Shown here one piece after another: positions 59,820 through 63,884 of a stretch of 64,000 nt of DNA (positions are counted from its first letter, which is position 1; each line of letters starts with the position of its first letter). The DNA comes from Strongylocentrotus droebachiensis. Taxonomy: Eukaryota > Echinodermata > Echinoidea > Camarodonta > Strongylocentrotidae. Both the position numbers and the translations under genes were made by a program. The notes below the pieces were generated by a model that saw only the letters and a list, made by a program, of their open reading frames with translations, ran no database searches and had not been told where the DNA came from. The stretch spans positions 1-64,000 of the forward strand of contig JAVYIG010009857.1 in the NCBI GenBank assembly GCA_035222895.1, in the 5' to 3' direction.

Positions 59820-61714
59820 GGTGGTTGTGGTGATGATGATGATGATGATGATGATGAACATGATGAACAGGATTGGGATGAAGAGGATTTCGATGAAGAG
59901 GTTTGTGATTATGATGAGAATGTTGGTGATGAGTAATAGTAACCCTTATAATGGATGTGATGATAATGATTATTCTCATGGGTACACAGATGGTAAGAAG
60001 ATGGTTTTATATTGATGAGAAAACTGATATAAACAATGATGGTGATGGTGATGTTCCTGACGACAATGGTCATGCCTATGAAGATGTTGATGATGATGAC
60101 AATGGTGATGAAGATTAGTATAGCCACATTTCTTGAATCGAACCCTACCTGGATATAAGATGCAAACACCACCGCTATCCCGACATACGTGAAGATCAGG
60201 GCATATTTGCGCATCTGCTTGTCAAACTCCTCCATCGGATCGATCGGTGGGTATGTGACACCGGGGGGAAGGGTGGGTAGAGTGATATTGGTATCAAAGT
60301 CAATGAATTCGTCTATGAGGTCACCAAAGAAGAGGTTGAGTGCCGGCCACCCGGCCCCATGGACCAAGGCAGCTAGACCCCCAATGACCATGATGAAATA
60401 ATCAAAAGCAGTGGCGTACCTGAACTGGAAATTTGGAAGACAATAGGAAAGAATTAAATCAATTAGCCTTAATGAGCAAGAAAATGTGTTCCATGTTTGA
60501 ACTTTGTCACATAGTACAGAAAAAAATTGCTAGATATGAAAGTGCAAAGAAGATAATTAGTTCTTCTTATTGTAGGCATGACTTATTTGTTGGAAAACAT
60601 GCACTGTCCATAGCTTCTGTCAAATTATATGATGATGATGATAGATAATGAAATATTAGTTGAAGTAGTAGGTCTAGTTTTAAAATCATTATTCTCATTA
60701 TTTATTATTATCATTAATTATCATTATAACCATTTGTTCTTCTTATTATCATTATTCTTGGTTTATTCTTTCCATTCCTCTTTTTTTCCTTCTTCATCTC
60801 CTTCTTCTCCTGCATCTTTTACTTCTCCTAGATCCTGCATCCCCTCATTTTTTAAAACTCATGTTTGCTTTAAAAAAGGAGGAACCAAGACTAATTTACA
60901 AGTAAGAATATAGCAGAAAACACACCTCGTTTAAAAGAAAGGAAGCCCTGTTCATTTTTTCCTTCATTTTTTAATTTTTACTTACCAGTTTACTTAGTGG
61001 AACCTTCTGCTTATCTTCACCATCCCTGCAAAATTGGGGGGAAAAAAAATGTGACTTGTTTGTCTATTGTAAGGAAAACCTTTTTTTAAATTAATAGAAA
61101 ACAAACAACAGAAAGATACATGTGTATACTTACTTTAAATAGAGTGAAAGATAGATAGAGATATTAACAAAAACATCATACTCATAGAAGAAAGTAACAT
61201 GAATTCTAATATACCCTGTTGTCAATTTCTGTTGTCAGTTTTTTTGTTAGTGTTTTTAGGTAGATCTAGTTTACTTTCAGTTTCAATACATATTATATTA
61301 TAGTCTACATTCAATCTCAACATTAACCAAGTTATGCAGGGCTGTCAACCCTCCCGCATTTGGAGGGAGTCTCACGCCACCATGGTCCACGAATATAAAT
61401 AAAGGTCAAAGTTTTAATAAAGAACAAACAAACCAATAAAGTGAAGGAGACTCTCAGTCTCAGAGAAAGTAATCAAGAGAGAGGAGGAGGACATGGCTTA
61501 CTTACTTGATTTCGACACTAGTACCACTACCACTGTCACTGTCAAGCTCTTTAGCTACTCCAGCGACTTCCACGCCGCCGCTCCGGGATTGCTTCACTCC
61601 GCCGTAACCCCCATTTTCGTCACCTTCCGTAGCTCCACCTTTTTTGCCCATGATTTGGTGTTTTTCTCCCCCAAGGAGAGGTGCTCTCTCGCTGTCTTTG
61701 TCTGTGGAAGACAT
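24002..61714 (-). CDS. ABCB1: ABCB1-type multidrug transporter (P-glycoprotein), 25 coding exons
   Basis: Full ABC exporter that uses ATP to pump hydrophobic compounds or lipids out of the cell; expected in the plasma membrane. CDS on the complement: 61714..61506, 61025..60986, 60424..60149, 58988..58855, 54713..54637, 53901..53807, 43317..43193, 42029..41914, 40386..40218, 39819..39583, 38354..38151, 37511..37341, 36146..35957, 34929..34796, 33991..33836, 32500..32321, 31817..31734, 31223..31020, 30725..30625, 29994..29854, 27529..27373, 26807..26610, 25934..25731, 25321..25175, 24196..24002. About 1314 residues if one missing base in exon 8 is allowed for (human ABCB1: 1280). NBD1: Walker A GSSGCGKS 470-477, Q518, LSGGQ 574-578, D598/E599, H630. 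NBD2: GESGCGKS 1109-1116, Q1157, LSGGQ 1214-1218, D1238/E1239, H1270. Sequon NIT at 129 lies in extracellular loop 1. ATG 61714 follows an in-frame TGA at 61732-61730. Introns are GT-AG except the likely GC-AG intron 9. The subfamily is firm; ABCB1 versus ABCB4/11-like orthology is not settled. Confidence 0.95.
24290..24615 (-). repeat. MITE-B copy in ABCB1 intron 24
   Basis: Reverse-oriented copy with TGATACAAATTTTGCTGGGA, the palindrome ATCTATCCGGACCGGATAGA near 24482, and TGTGTACAGTGCTT. Non-coding. Confidence 0.7.
24970..25060. repeat. Two-copy tandem repeat of about 47 bp
   Basis: ATGCCCGCCTACCGGTCAA recurs as ATGCCCGCCTACTGGTCAA, each followed by a T-rich run and TTTAAAGATGCCCG. In ABCB1 intron 24. 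Confidence 0.75.
25175..25321 (-). CDS. ABCB1: ABCB1 exon 24 (NBD2 signature and Walker B)
   Basis: Residues 1202-1250: [39 protein letters not shown]. Acceptor TCTAG|GG, donor AAAAG|GTAATT. Confidence 0.97.
25395..25720 (+). repeat. Purine-only tract (GGA/GAA)n filling ABCB1 intron 23
   Basis: Over 300 bases of almost pure purine on the plus strand (pyrimidine in the transcript), with an internal repeat (GAGCATGGAAGAGGAAG twice). Nearly the whole intron between exons 23 and 24. Glu/Lys/Arg-rich and Pro/Ser-rich ORFs here are artefacts. Confidence 0.9.
25731..25934 (-). CDS. ABCB1: ABCB1 exon 23 (NBD2 Q-loop)
   Basis: Residues 1134-1201: [31 protein letters not shown] (Gln1157), [12 protein letters not shown]. 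Acceptor CATAG|TC (a second CTATAG six bases on breaks the motif), donor TACG|GTGAGT. Confidence 0.95.
26448..26553 (-). pseudogene. Broken partial duplicate of ABCB1 exon 22 (Walker A)
   Basis: 106 bases match the last 105 bases of exon 22 (26610-26714) with a few substitutions and a one-base insertion (CTCGG for CTGG near 26494), which breaks the frame after the Walker A codons. The donor GTAAGA is kept; there is no acceptor because the 5' part is replaced by (AATCT)n. It lies in intron 22. Confidence 0.9.
26610..26807 (-). CDS. ABCB1: ABCB1 exon 22 (NBD2 Walker A)
   Basis: Residues 1068-1133: [14 protein letters not shown], Walker [10 protein letters not shown] from 1109, [13 protein letters not shown]. 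Acceptor TACAG|AG, donor AGTG|GTAAGA. A broken copy of its 3' half lies in the next intron (26448-26553). Confidence 0.97.
27373..27529 (-). CDS. ABCB1: ABCB1 exon 21 (TM12)
   Basis: Residues 1015-1067: [41 protein letters not shown]. Acceptor TGCAG|AG, donor ACCT|GTAAGT. Confidence 0.95.
27744..27910. repeat. MITE-like repeat (CAAACCTGTCTTTAATAG ends)
   Basis: Left end TCAAACCTGTCTTTAATAG is matched by the complement of TTAAAAGACAGGTTTATTG at the right. Inner CCACCTGTCTATAATGG recurs at 54790-55015 and near 24750. In ABCB1 intron 20... 21 region. Confidence 0.6.
27905..28395 (+). repeat. Interspersed repeat R, copy 1
   Basis: Shares TTTTGGTATGGGGTCAT, GAAATCGAGTCTAAAGTTAT and GTACGGCCGTAGGCGCTATT with 56233-57005, and inverted with 63430-63870. 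Non-coding, in an ABCB1 intron. Confidence 0.75.
28798..29798 (+). mobile_element. Helentron/pearl-like element A with tandem core repeats and DR1 sites
   Basis: Begins AAACTAGATGG with a nearby palindrome ACTGCGCGCAGT, then GATGCCTCCG. It carries about five tandem core units of about 115-150 bp, then an (ACGGACGT)n tract, then a hairpin CCTCCG-loop-CGGAGG (29765-29787). Each core unit has TGACCTTTGACCT (29104, 29255, 29405, 29556). A central minisatellite, a tetranucleotide tract and a 3' hairpin fit pearl/HINE-type elements; class is inference. In ABCB1 intron 20. Confidence 0.75.
29854..29994 (-). CDS. ABCB1: ABCB1 exon 20 (TM11)
   Basis: Residues 968-1014 plus two bases: [35 protein letters not shown]. 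Acceptor TGCAG|TC, donor TTAA|GTGAGT. Confidence 0.95.
30004..30178. repeat. 63-bp tandem repeat (2.8 copies)
   Basis: AACAACGTCATAGATAATAA begins at 30004 and 30067, with a third, diverged start at 30130. Starts 10 bases beyond the exon-20 acceptor in ABCB1 intron 19. The [16 protein letters not shown] ORF is an artefact. Confidence 0.85.
30625..30725 (-). CDS. ABCB1: ABCB1 exon 19
   Basis: Residues 935-967 plus two bases: [19 protein letters not shown] to LQLPF. The donor is TTTGT|GTAAGA; the GTGTAA two bases earlier would break the frame. Acceptor CGTAG|AT. Confidence 0.92.
31020..31223 (-). CDS. ABCB1: ABCB1 exon 18 (TM9-TM10)
   Basis: Residues 867-934: [40 protein letters not shown], ending EEAGK. 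Acceptor TTCAG|GC, donor GAAAA|GTAAGC. Confidence 0.96.
31319..31440. repeat. C-run plus AT-rich simple repeat
   Basis: A C homopolymer followed by A-run and (AATA)n/(AAATA)n, in ABCB1 intron 17. Confidence 0.9.
31734..31817 (-). CDS. ABCB1: ABCB1 exon 17
   Basis: Residues 839-866: [19 protein letters not shown], ending DASNVKG. Acceptor CCTAG|GA, donor AAGGG|GTAAGT. Confidence 0.95.
31940..32310 (+). repeat. Purine-rich tract in ABCB1 intron 16
   Basis: About 370 bases, mostly AGGAA/GAAGA on the plus strand, filling most of intron 16. Similar in make-up to the intron-23 tract. ORFs across it are compositional. Confidence 0.9.
32321..32500 (-). CDS. ABCB1: ABCB1 exon 16 (TM8)
   Basis: Residues 779-838: [18 protein letters not shown]8, then [20 protein letters not shown]. 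Acceptor TGCAG|CT, donor GACAG|GTTGGT. Confidence 0.96.
32815..33623 (+). mobile_element. Helentron/pearl-like element B with DR1 sites
   Basis: Same start (AAACTAGATGG, then ACTGCGCGCAGT), core units, (ACGG)n tract and 3' hairpin as element A, but one core unit fewer. TGACCTTTGACCT occurs at 33121, 33265 and 33409, the last with a third half-site. Same orientation as A; in ABCB1 intron 15. Confidence 0.75.
33836..33991 (-). CDS. ABCB1: ABCB1 exon 15 (linker end, TM7)
   Basis: Residues 727-778: six glutamates, then [19 protein letters not shown] and TM7 to [13 protein letters not shown]. Acceptor TCTAG|GA, donor TCAAG|GTTAGA. Confidence 0.95.
34030..34795. other. ABCB1 intron 14, low-complexity
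   Basis: A-rich GGGAAAATTGGG-like repeats (34060-34440), then C and G homopolymers (34543-34558, 34659-34672). 34578-34640 resembles exon 15 flank text (GATGCCACTAAGGGGCAATGAGCTT), a short diverged duplicate of 33920-33960. Confidence 0.6.
34796..34929 (-). CDS. ABCB1: ABCB1 exon 14 (linker)
   Basis: Residues 682-726, charged and Ser/His-rich ([20 protein letters not shown]), the inter-half linker that is phosphorylated in vertebrate P-glycoprotein. Acceptor TCCAG|AT, donor TGAG|GTAAGT. Assigned by splice fit and position, not by conservation. Confidence 0.85.
34930..35956. other. ABCB1 intron 13
   Basis: AT-rich, with no gene or clear repeat seen. Confidence 0.5.
35957..36146 (-). CDS. ABCB1: ABCB1 exon 13 (NBD1 H-loop, start of linker)
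   Basis: Residues 619-681 plus one base: [15 protein letters not shown] (His630), [13 protein letters not shown], then acidic linker. Acceptor TCCAG|GC, donor AGAGG|GTGAGT. Confidence 0.96.
36390..37327. repeat. Large CACCC/ATCC minisatellite with 191-bp higher-order unit
   Basis: About 940 bases of CACCCACC and CATCCATC blocks. Landmarks such as AACACCTGC(A/C)CATCTATCC (36896, 37087) and AACACCCGTCCATCTATCC (36952, 37143) recur 191 bases apart. It occupies most of ABCB1 intron 12 up to about 14 bases from the exon-12 donor. The transcript strand is (GGGT)n/(GGAT)n. Long Pro/His/Thr/Ser ORFs are artefacts. Confidence 0.92.
37341..37511 (-). CDS. ABCB1: ABCB1 exon 12 (NBD1 signature and Walker B)
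   Basis: Residues 562-618: [34 protein letters not shown]. Acceptor CTCAG|GG, donor ACAGG|GTAAGT. A large CACCC/ATCC minisatellite starts within about 15 bases of the donor. Confidence 0.97.
38151..38354 (-). CDS. ABCB1: ABCB1 exon 11 (NBD1 Q-loop)
   Basis: Residues 494-561. Q-loop [10 protein letters not shown] (Gln518), then NISYGRDGV and [10 protein letters not shown]. Acceptor TACAG|AT, donor CCAAG|GTAGGT. Confidence 0.97.
38395..38660 (+). mobile_element. 3' fragment of a CR1/L2-like LINE
   Basis: Plus-strand frame reads [20 protein letters not shown], then [12 protein letters not shown], a reverse-transcriptase C-terminus, followed by a tail with GCGCTATATAC. No intact ORF. In ABCB1 intron 10. 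Confidence 0.65.
38665..39075. other. Part of ABCB1 intron 10
   Basis: AT-rich; nothing recognised. Confidence 0.45.
39076..39232. mobile_element. Short MITE with CTT target duplication
   Basis: Ends GGCCCCGTCTGACAAAGAGT and the near-complement (AGAGTTACGATTGATCC inverted), flanked by CTT (39073-39075, 39233-39235). Inner GATATCAATCG motifs repeat. 157 bp; TIR style resembles 16799-16944. Confidence 0.7.
39236..39560 (+). repeat. SINE-like interspersed repeat, copy 2
   Basis: A tRNA-like start (AAGTCACTGGACTGCAGATC, B-box-like GGTTCAGATCCC) leads into a body shared with 13236-13480 and 23200-23345, including an (ATA)n stretch near 39358. Confidence 0.6.
39583..39819 (-). CDS. ABCB1: ABCB1 exon 10 (NBD1 Walker A)
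   Basis: Residues 415-493. A-loop Tyr444 ([12 protein letters not shown]), Walker [10 protein letters not shown] from 470. Acceptor CACAG|GA, donor GAAGG|GTAATT. Confidence 0.97.
40218..40386 (-). CDS. ABCB1: ABCB1 exon 9 (TM6 region)
   Basis: Residues 358-414: [17 protein letters not shown], then [12 protein letters not shown] and ILFEVIDE. Acceptor CCAG|GT. The donor reads GATGAG|GCGAGT, so a GC-AG intron; the nearest GT would break the frame. Confidence 0.92.
40440..41890. other. ABCB1 intron 8 interior
   Basis: AT-rich with one long G homopolymer (41760-41772). No gene or clear repeat; short ORFs lack support. Confidence 0.5.
41914..42029 (-). CDS. ABCB1: ABCB1 exon 8 (one base short)
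   Basis: Should encode residues 319-357 ([13 protein letters not shown], then [24 protein letters not shown]). The exon is 116 bases where 117 keep both flanking phases. A base (an A) is missing near 41989-41991 between GGAATC and AAGGGTG. Read literally, translation stops 11 codons later. Sequencing or assembly error is likeliest; a real null allele is possible. Acceptor CTAG|GT, donor TCTG|GTAAGG. Confidence 0.9.
42071..42398 (-). mobile_element. MITE-B copy
   Basis: Bounded by AAGGTATAGACCAGTTTTGG and the inverted partner CCGGTCTATATCTTT; the ends can pair over 12 or so bases. About 328 bp, in ABCB1 intron 7. Confidence 0.75.
43193..43317 (-). CDS. ABCB1: ABCB1 exon 7
   Basis: Residues 278-318 plus two bases: [39 protein letters not shown]. 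Acceptor AATAG|CT, donor AGAG|GTACTG. Its first 21 bases are duplicated upstream at 43536-43556. Confidence 0.95.
43297..43785. repeat. Tandem duplication (about 240 bp) including the start of ABCB1 exon 7
   Basis: Unit 1 (43297-43535) and unit 2 (43536-43785) share the exon start TTTCGAGAATGATGTTATCAG, GACAGGGAG-CCACTT, CAAAGTTTAATTGAG and CATCTGCATGCA. Unit 2 keeps the acceptor and 21 exon bases, then diverges. Confidence 0.9.
43786..45012. other. ABCB1 intron 6, part
   Basis: AT-rich. 44590-44850 contains short open frames on the minus strand without domain support. No repeat recognised. Confidence 0.45.
45013..45341 (+). mobile_element. MITE-B copy
   Basis: Starts TGTAGACCGGTAATGG and ends CCAAAACTGGTCTATACC; the palindrome is ATCTATCCAGGCCGGATAGA near 45165. 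Best full-length copy in plus orientation. Confidence 0.75.
45857..46062. repeat. 85-bp tandem repeat (2.4 copies)
   Basis: AACTGATCATTAAATTCTCT starts at 45857, 45942 and 46027. The first two units are near-identical; the unit contains CAATGTGGGACATTGTGCC. Confidence 0.92.
46063..48430. other. ABCB1 intron 6, part
   Basis: AT-rich, no gene seen. 47630-47935 looks like a decayed LINE 3' end on the plus strand (T-rich, GTGAAAATAAAACC then an A-run at 47923-47934). Confidence 0.45.
48440..48533. repeat. 94-bp hairpin element
   Basis: TAATGGGGCGTTGCAAGAAA and its near-complement TTTCTTGCAATGCCCCATTA face each other. A smaller sister hairpin is at 48661-48719. Confidence 0.8.
48661..48719. repeat. 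59-bp hairpin element
   Basis: TGTGGGGCGTTGCAAGAAGT opposes ATCGCAACGCCCCATAA; same motif as 48440-48533. Confidence 0.75.
49140..49345 (+). repeat. MITE-B copy, truncated
   Basis: Matches 7137-7335 up to ACACGTG, then stops where the LINE region begins; it includes the uninterrupted target site of the 6484-7136 insertion. Confidence 0.7.
49751..52720 (+). CDS. LINE ORF2: endonuclease and reverse transcriptase
   Basis: 989 residues, uninterrupted. The N-terminal apurinic-like endonuclease has [12 protein letters not shown] (Glu73), GDFN (178-181) and SDH (248-250). The reverse transcriptase, about 520-790, has [32 protein letters not shown] (Asp622), [25 protein letters not shown] (709-713) and [16 protein letters not shown]. 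All metal-binding residues are kept. The C-terminal part ends [20 protein letters not shown]. The product nicks target DNA and copies its own RNA there. Family: CR1/L2-type Jockey-superfamily, judged by motif style. No terminal stop or frameshift, so a young copy. Confidence 0.95.
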   Translation: MESLSFIPDNYIENSYNSKYYTPQEFNNMFDSNPNEISLLHANLRSLNRNFEYFENLLHTLNNFKFSVIGISETWLHENSPDLFNLQNYKLIRADRKGKRGGGVAFYIAEKLKFKIRSDVKLLHAETLFIEIENTGFKNIIIGLIYRPPGSNLDLFYKELEQYLYIIGNENKHTFILGDFNINFLPSVVNNNPNNFMKLMYSFGFHSFINKSTRINPHSSTQIDNIFSNVHNNMNNKMIGGILCSEVSDHLPIFLTCELKLPCPKSLNQRTYRKESKRNIELMKQDLLIEGWEDVYNEADANISYNLLNNKLQHYYEKNIPIGKVKNNRKTPKHPWITKGFLKSIQTRNRLYKSHLHNPTEANSKTYKLYRNKLTKLIRISRKMYYANRIKDVSSNTNATWKVIKEVMGTKANPPPTDDMTLNGSKVDSSLHANSFNSFFTNIGPELASKINSRNAHFTDYLPQPNPHSLFLSPTNPTEIINITRSLNNSKSHGHDRISVSLLKEIIHPLANPLSHIFNKSLSQGVFPDLFKIAKINPIFKKDNPHEITNYRPISLLPSISKIFEKIVYNRLYEFINKHNLLTSNQYGFRKNYSTNLALIQIYDKITNAIANKEHVIGIFCDLSKAFDTLNHDILLSKLNYYGIRGQSLLWFKDYLRNRRQYVTFNGYDSDSLLVQCGVPQGSILGPLLFLLYVNDIINTSSILSFVLFADDTNIFFSHKNLTSLNNILNHEIDKVSQWFKANKLSLNTKKTHFIYFKHHSHITDTPIHLQIDGMPLEQKTHSRFLGVIIDQTLSWNDHLHHIIISISKSIGIISKLRFILPHKTLFLLYNSLVLPYITYCNVVWASCGSTKLSPIFKLQKRAIRICTGSHYLAHTDPLFFKQKALKIADLYTIQIAIIMFKYINNLLPSSFDDMFKFNSSVHTYPTRISGNFHLTNPRLLIASKSIRHHGPDIWNNLSDNIKSCSTIYSLKATLKKTIIQSYESHTPN
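52917..53090 (+). repeat. TA/TATG microsatellite in the LINE 3' UTR
   Basis: (ATATT)n, then GTATATGTGTATG-like alternation. The ORF across it is an artefact. Confidence 0.85.
53807..53901 (-). CDS. ABCB1: ABCB1 exon 6
   Basis: Residues 246-277: [17 protein letters not shown] and following TM4 residues to GGFMAY. Acceptor TTCAG|GT, donor TTAC|GTGAGT. The acceptor is preceded (37-400 bases) by a (TAC)n/(CTT)n tract. Confidence 0.94.
53938..54330 (+). repeat. (GTA)n and (GAA/GGA/CAA)n trinucleotide block
   Basis: About 110 bases of (AGT)n followed by 250 bases of purine-rich GAAGAA/GAGGAG and AACAAG repeats. Lies 37 bases beyond the exon-6 acceptor; in the transcript it is (TAC)n/(CTT)n. Poly-Ser/Thr/Leu/Val ORFs here are artefacts. 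Confidence 0.92.
54637..54713 (-). CDS. ABCB1: ABCB1 exon 5
   Basis: Residues 220-245 plus one base: [16 protein letters not shown] into the start of TM3. Acceptor GACAG|TG, donor AACAG|GTAAAC. Confidence 0.93.
54788..55015. repeat. MITE-like repeat (relative of 27744-27910)
   Basis: Left AGTTAAGCCTGCCTGTAAAAG, right GGTCTTTATAATCAGGTTTC, with inner CACATGTCTATAAT and a C homopolymer. Confidence 0.55.
55031..55340. mobile_element. MITE with 26-bp perfect TIRs and CAG target duplication
   Basis: Ends start GGAGGTGTTTCACAAAGATC and are exact complements over 26 bases, flanked by CAG (55028-55030, 55341-55343). 310 bp. CWG duplication and the TGTTTCACAAA core suggest PIF/Harbinger type. Confidence 0.85.
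55345..55924. other. ABCB1 intron 4, part
   Basis: No gene. Poly-T and poly-A runs near 55700 and 55770. Confidence 0.5.
55925..56215 (-). repeat. Interspersed repeat, copy 2 (inverted relative of 6100-6420)
   Basis: Reverse complement of the MTHFR-intron copy: GAGTGACCGGTTTTACCAT and TTGATAATCAGACAGGTGAT correspond. Confidence 0.6.
56233..57005 (+). repeat. Interspersed repeat R, copy 2 (interrupted)
   Basis: Matches 27905-28230 before 56317 and after 56723; a TTAA-flanked element sits between. Includes TACGGCCGTAGGCGCTATT near 56985. Confidence 0.75.
56318..56722. mobile_element. TTAA-flanked TIR element nested in repeat R
   Basis: TTAA at 56318-56321 and 56719-56722; TIRs AGATAAACTTTAGTA and TACTAAAGTTTATCT. 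It carries MITE-B-like sequence inside (TGTGTACAGTGCTTGTTACT). The uninterrupted site is at about 27985-28000. Confidence 0.85.
57154..57345. repeat. Cluster of alternating direct and inverted 12-mers
   Basis: GGTTTCAACTGG and its complement CCAGTTGAAACC, with variants, occur about ten times in both orientations within 190 bases; cruciform-prone. In ABCB1 intron 4. Confidence 0.85.
57385..57428 (+). repeat. (CCT)n(CTT)n microsatellite
   Basis: Perfect trinucleotide run. Confidence 0.95.
57440..58637. other. ABCB1 intron 4, part
   Basis: No gene. 57480-57610 resembles a LINE 3' tail (GCGAATAAAGAACATGAAATC then A-run); the rest is AT-rich and unassigned. Confidence 0.45.
58638..58827 (+). mobile_element. 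TTAA-MITE copy 4
   Basis: 190 bp, TTAA at both ends, left AGCCCTTCTGCACTA, right TAGTGCAGTGGGGCTTTAA. Antisense to ABCB1; its right end is 28 bases into intron 4 from the exon-4 donor. Confidence 0.88.
58855..58988 (-). CDS. ABCB1: ABCB1 exon 4
   Basis: Residues 176-219 plus two bases. Contains [17 protein letters not shown] and [16 protein letters not shown], the first intracellular loop. Donor CCGA|GTAAGT. A TTAA-MITE begins 28 bases downstream. Confidence 0.95.
59147..59369. mobile_element. Near-palindromic MITE in ABCB1 intron 3
   Basis: Ends GTGACATTTTTGGTGTCCCA and the complement of GTGGGACACCCAAAAAGTCAC; inverted homology continues inwards (AGGAACCCACAC, AAAGACTTAAATA). 223 bp. Confidence 0.8.
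59487..59930 (+). repeat. (GAT)n(GGT)n trinucleotide block
   Basis: About 380 bases of GATGAT and GGTGGT alternation, with a degenerate tail to 59930. Long Asp/Gly, Met/Val and His ORFs are frame readings of this repeat. In ABCB1 intron 3. Confidence 0.95.
60149..60424 (-). CDS. ABCB1: ABCB1 exon 3 (TM1, extracellular loop 1, TM2)
   Basis: Residues 84-175, phase 0. Starts [10 protein letters not shown]; includes the TM1 tail [14 protein letters not shown], a loop with sequon NIT (N129) and TM2 ending VVFASYIQ. Of two adjacent acceptors, CCAG|TTCAGG keeps the frame. Confidence 0.93.
60425..60985. other. ABCB1 intron 2
   Basis: AT-rich, pyrimidine-rich from 60770 to 60830; no gene or repeat recognised. 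Confidence 0.5.
60986..61025 (-). CDS. ABCB1: ABCB1 exon 2
   Basis: 40-base exon, residues 70-83, ending KVPLSKL, the conserved lead-in to TM1. Acceptor TGCAG|GG, donor ACTG|GTAAGT; both phases fit. Confidence 0.88.
61026..61505. other. ABCB1 intron 1
   Basis: AT-rich; nothing recognised apart from the splice sites. Confidence 0.5.
61506..61714 (-). CDS. ABCB1: ABCB1 exon 1
   Basis: Residues 1-69 plus two bases. Start context ACCATG; an in-frame TGA lies seven codons upstream. Encodes a polar, Gly/Ser-rich cytoplasmic N-terminus ([14 protein letters not shown]). Donor CAA|GTAAGT; reading on gives an immediate stop. Confidence 0.85.
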
Positions 61715-62737
61715 GGTGGAAGTTGAGTTTCATGAGAAGACGAGAAGAATGAATGAAAGTCCGTTATTTGTCTGGGCCTTTATTAATGTTTAATATCAAT
61801 CACAACTTGACGTTAGACTGCCAAAATACTGTTTATAAAATTGCCGCATATCAGCTGATCAATGATCATGATATAATCACGATTGATTGTGCGCGTAACT
61901 TTATAAAAGTACCCCAACTTATCATTGAACGTGTTCGGTAAACATTTTGGTGATATAACCAAGTTGTAGGGCGGTGTGTTTGAGATGGCGCTCTTTGACT
62001 CAACTCTAAACACATGATCAAGATCGAAATATTAAAGGAATAACGGTTGATCTTTTAACTCGTTATTTCTGCAAACTACAAACTGCAAACTTACAGATAC
62101 AGGGCTTAATTGTAATCGAGGAGCTAGGGAGGTAGTCCAGATCCAGAATCTGGCCTATTTAATTTTGATGTCCACCACACCAACGAAATATGCGACTTTT
62201 CTACTAAGCCCAGCCTAGCTAGCTAGCTAGCCGAAGAAAGCGTATAATTAAATTAGGAGCAGTGCTAGTGATGCGATGCCGTACGTACTAATTAGGAGTT
62301 TGTTGATAACGCCATCTTCGGCGGCTTGAATGATTATTGTAGGGAATATAATATGAATAACCAGCCAGATTCCGGACTAGAAGGGGAGGGGGACCGGGGG
62401 GACCGGGGGGACATGGGGGGGGGGGGGGAACCAGGGGGACAGGGGCACATTTTATTCCTAAAATGGAAGAAAAAAGGGGCACCACCTTAAAGGGGCTTGG
62501 AGTTGCAAGTTGAAGGATGTAAAGGTATTATGTAAGTTTTCGAGGGGGAAGGGGGGGGGGGGGGGCATGCATGGCCGGTAATTGCCCCCTCCCTTTAAAT
62601 CTGCCCATAGGGAGGGAATATTTTTTAAAATAAATTATATAGACAAGACATGCTTCGTCAGATTTTAAAATCTGATGGCAGATTGTTTGTGTAATAATAA
62701 TTATTTTTAAAAAATAATATAAATAAAACATTCGCCT

Positions 62738-62885
62738 TTAATGCGGGTCTGCACTACCTGTAGCTACTTGCGCCCTCTATATAGCAACAAATGCCTAAGC
62801 GGTACCCGTTGGTCCCCCATGGTCCCCTTTTTCTTATGTTAAATGAGAGCTGATTTGATGAGAAAACCACCTGTCAGTGACCACC
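62738..62885 (-). mobile_element. TTAA-MITE copy 5, truncated
   Basis: TTAA at 62738-62741, then TGCGGGTCTGCACTA, GCCCTCTATATAG and ACCTGTCAGTGACC; ends without the second TIR. Confidence 0.75.
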
Positions 62886-63086
62886 AGGCGCGGATCTACG
62901 TGCCCCCCCCCCCCCCCCCACAAAAAGTTAAAAATGTTGTTGTTGTTTTTTGGCTCAAGGGGGGGGGGGGATGTTGAGAAGGAAAAAAAAGAAGAGTGTT
63001 CGTTAAAAGCCCCTTCTCCCCCCCCCCCCCCCAATTCATGAAATCTTTCGTTTTTTTGTGCATGGCTGGTCGTCAACGAAACTGAT

Positions 63087-63427
63087 TTAAAGGGATAGTT
63101 GAGTTATTTTGCAGAGGGCGCTACACAAAATATTTGTTTGTGAGATAATGAAAAACTGAATTTGAAGAACATAATATTTAAATGACAAAATCAGCTTTGT
63201 TTGATCAAAAACGGTTAAGAGACGGCTGAAATATAACGATTTCTAATACTTGTGTACCACCACAAATATTAGATAATTTGAAAAATTAGAAAAAACCGTT
63301 GAAAAAACCGTTGAAAAAAAACGAAATGACGCCTTTTACGTCGTATATTTCAGCCAATGCCGGGGCATTAACCATGCACTTTGAAGGCATTTGCGGTCTG
63401 AGAAACAGAACTCAACTATCCCTTTAA
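63087..63427. mobile_element. TTAA-flanked MITE, second family
   Basis: TTAA at both ends and TIRs AGGGATAGTTGAGTT / AACTCAACTATCCCT. 341 bp. Kolobok- or piggyBac-type by target; no transposase. Confidence 0.85.
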
Positions 63428-63429
63428 AG

Positions 63430-63870
63430 GTTATGCAAAGTTTTGGGAACATTTTGAAAGTTTGAATGTATAGCAATTCTTTAAAATTGTTAATATATTT
63501 AGATGCTTCTGTGTATGTATTATAAGCACTTTCAAATTCAGCCCCTAAAACACTTCTGCTTTCGAGAAAATGAATAATTCAAAATTTACCGGTGCTCCCG
63601 GTAATTTTCAAATATTTCAAATACCGCCTATAGAATATACATTTCTGACATATGATTTCAAAACGGAAATAGCAAATCGGTAGAAACGTTGTTTTAAAGC
63701 TAAACTAATATCAGTCTTGAGAGGGAGCTATACAACATAAACAGTTTAGTATTTACAATTTCACCACTTTAGACTCGATTTAAACCGCGACAACGATCAT
63801 TGCATATTGTAAAATGGCACATGCTTCCTATATGTTCATTTGAACCGAATTCATGACCCCATATACTTTG
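63430..63870 (-). repeat. Interspersed repeat R, copy 3
   Basis: Carries parts of 27905-28395 in changed order and orientation (TTTAGACTCGATTTAAACCGC, GAACCGAATTCATGACCCCATA). Confidence 0.6.
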
Positions 63871-63884
63871 TCTTTTGTCAACTC

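Noticed and set aside
59388..60015. Open frames rich in Asp/Gly, Met/Val or His (up to 202 codons)
   Set aside because: Readings of the (GAT)n(GGT)n repeat in ABCB1 intron 3.
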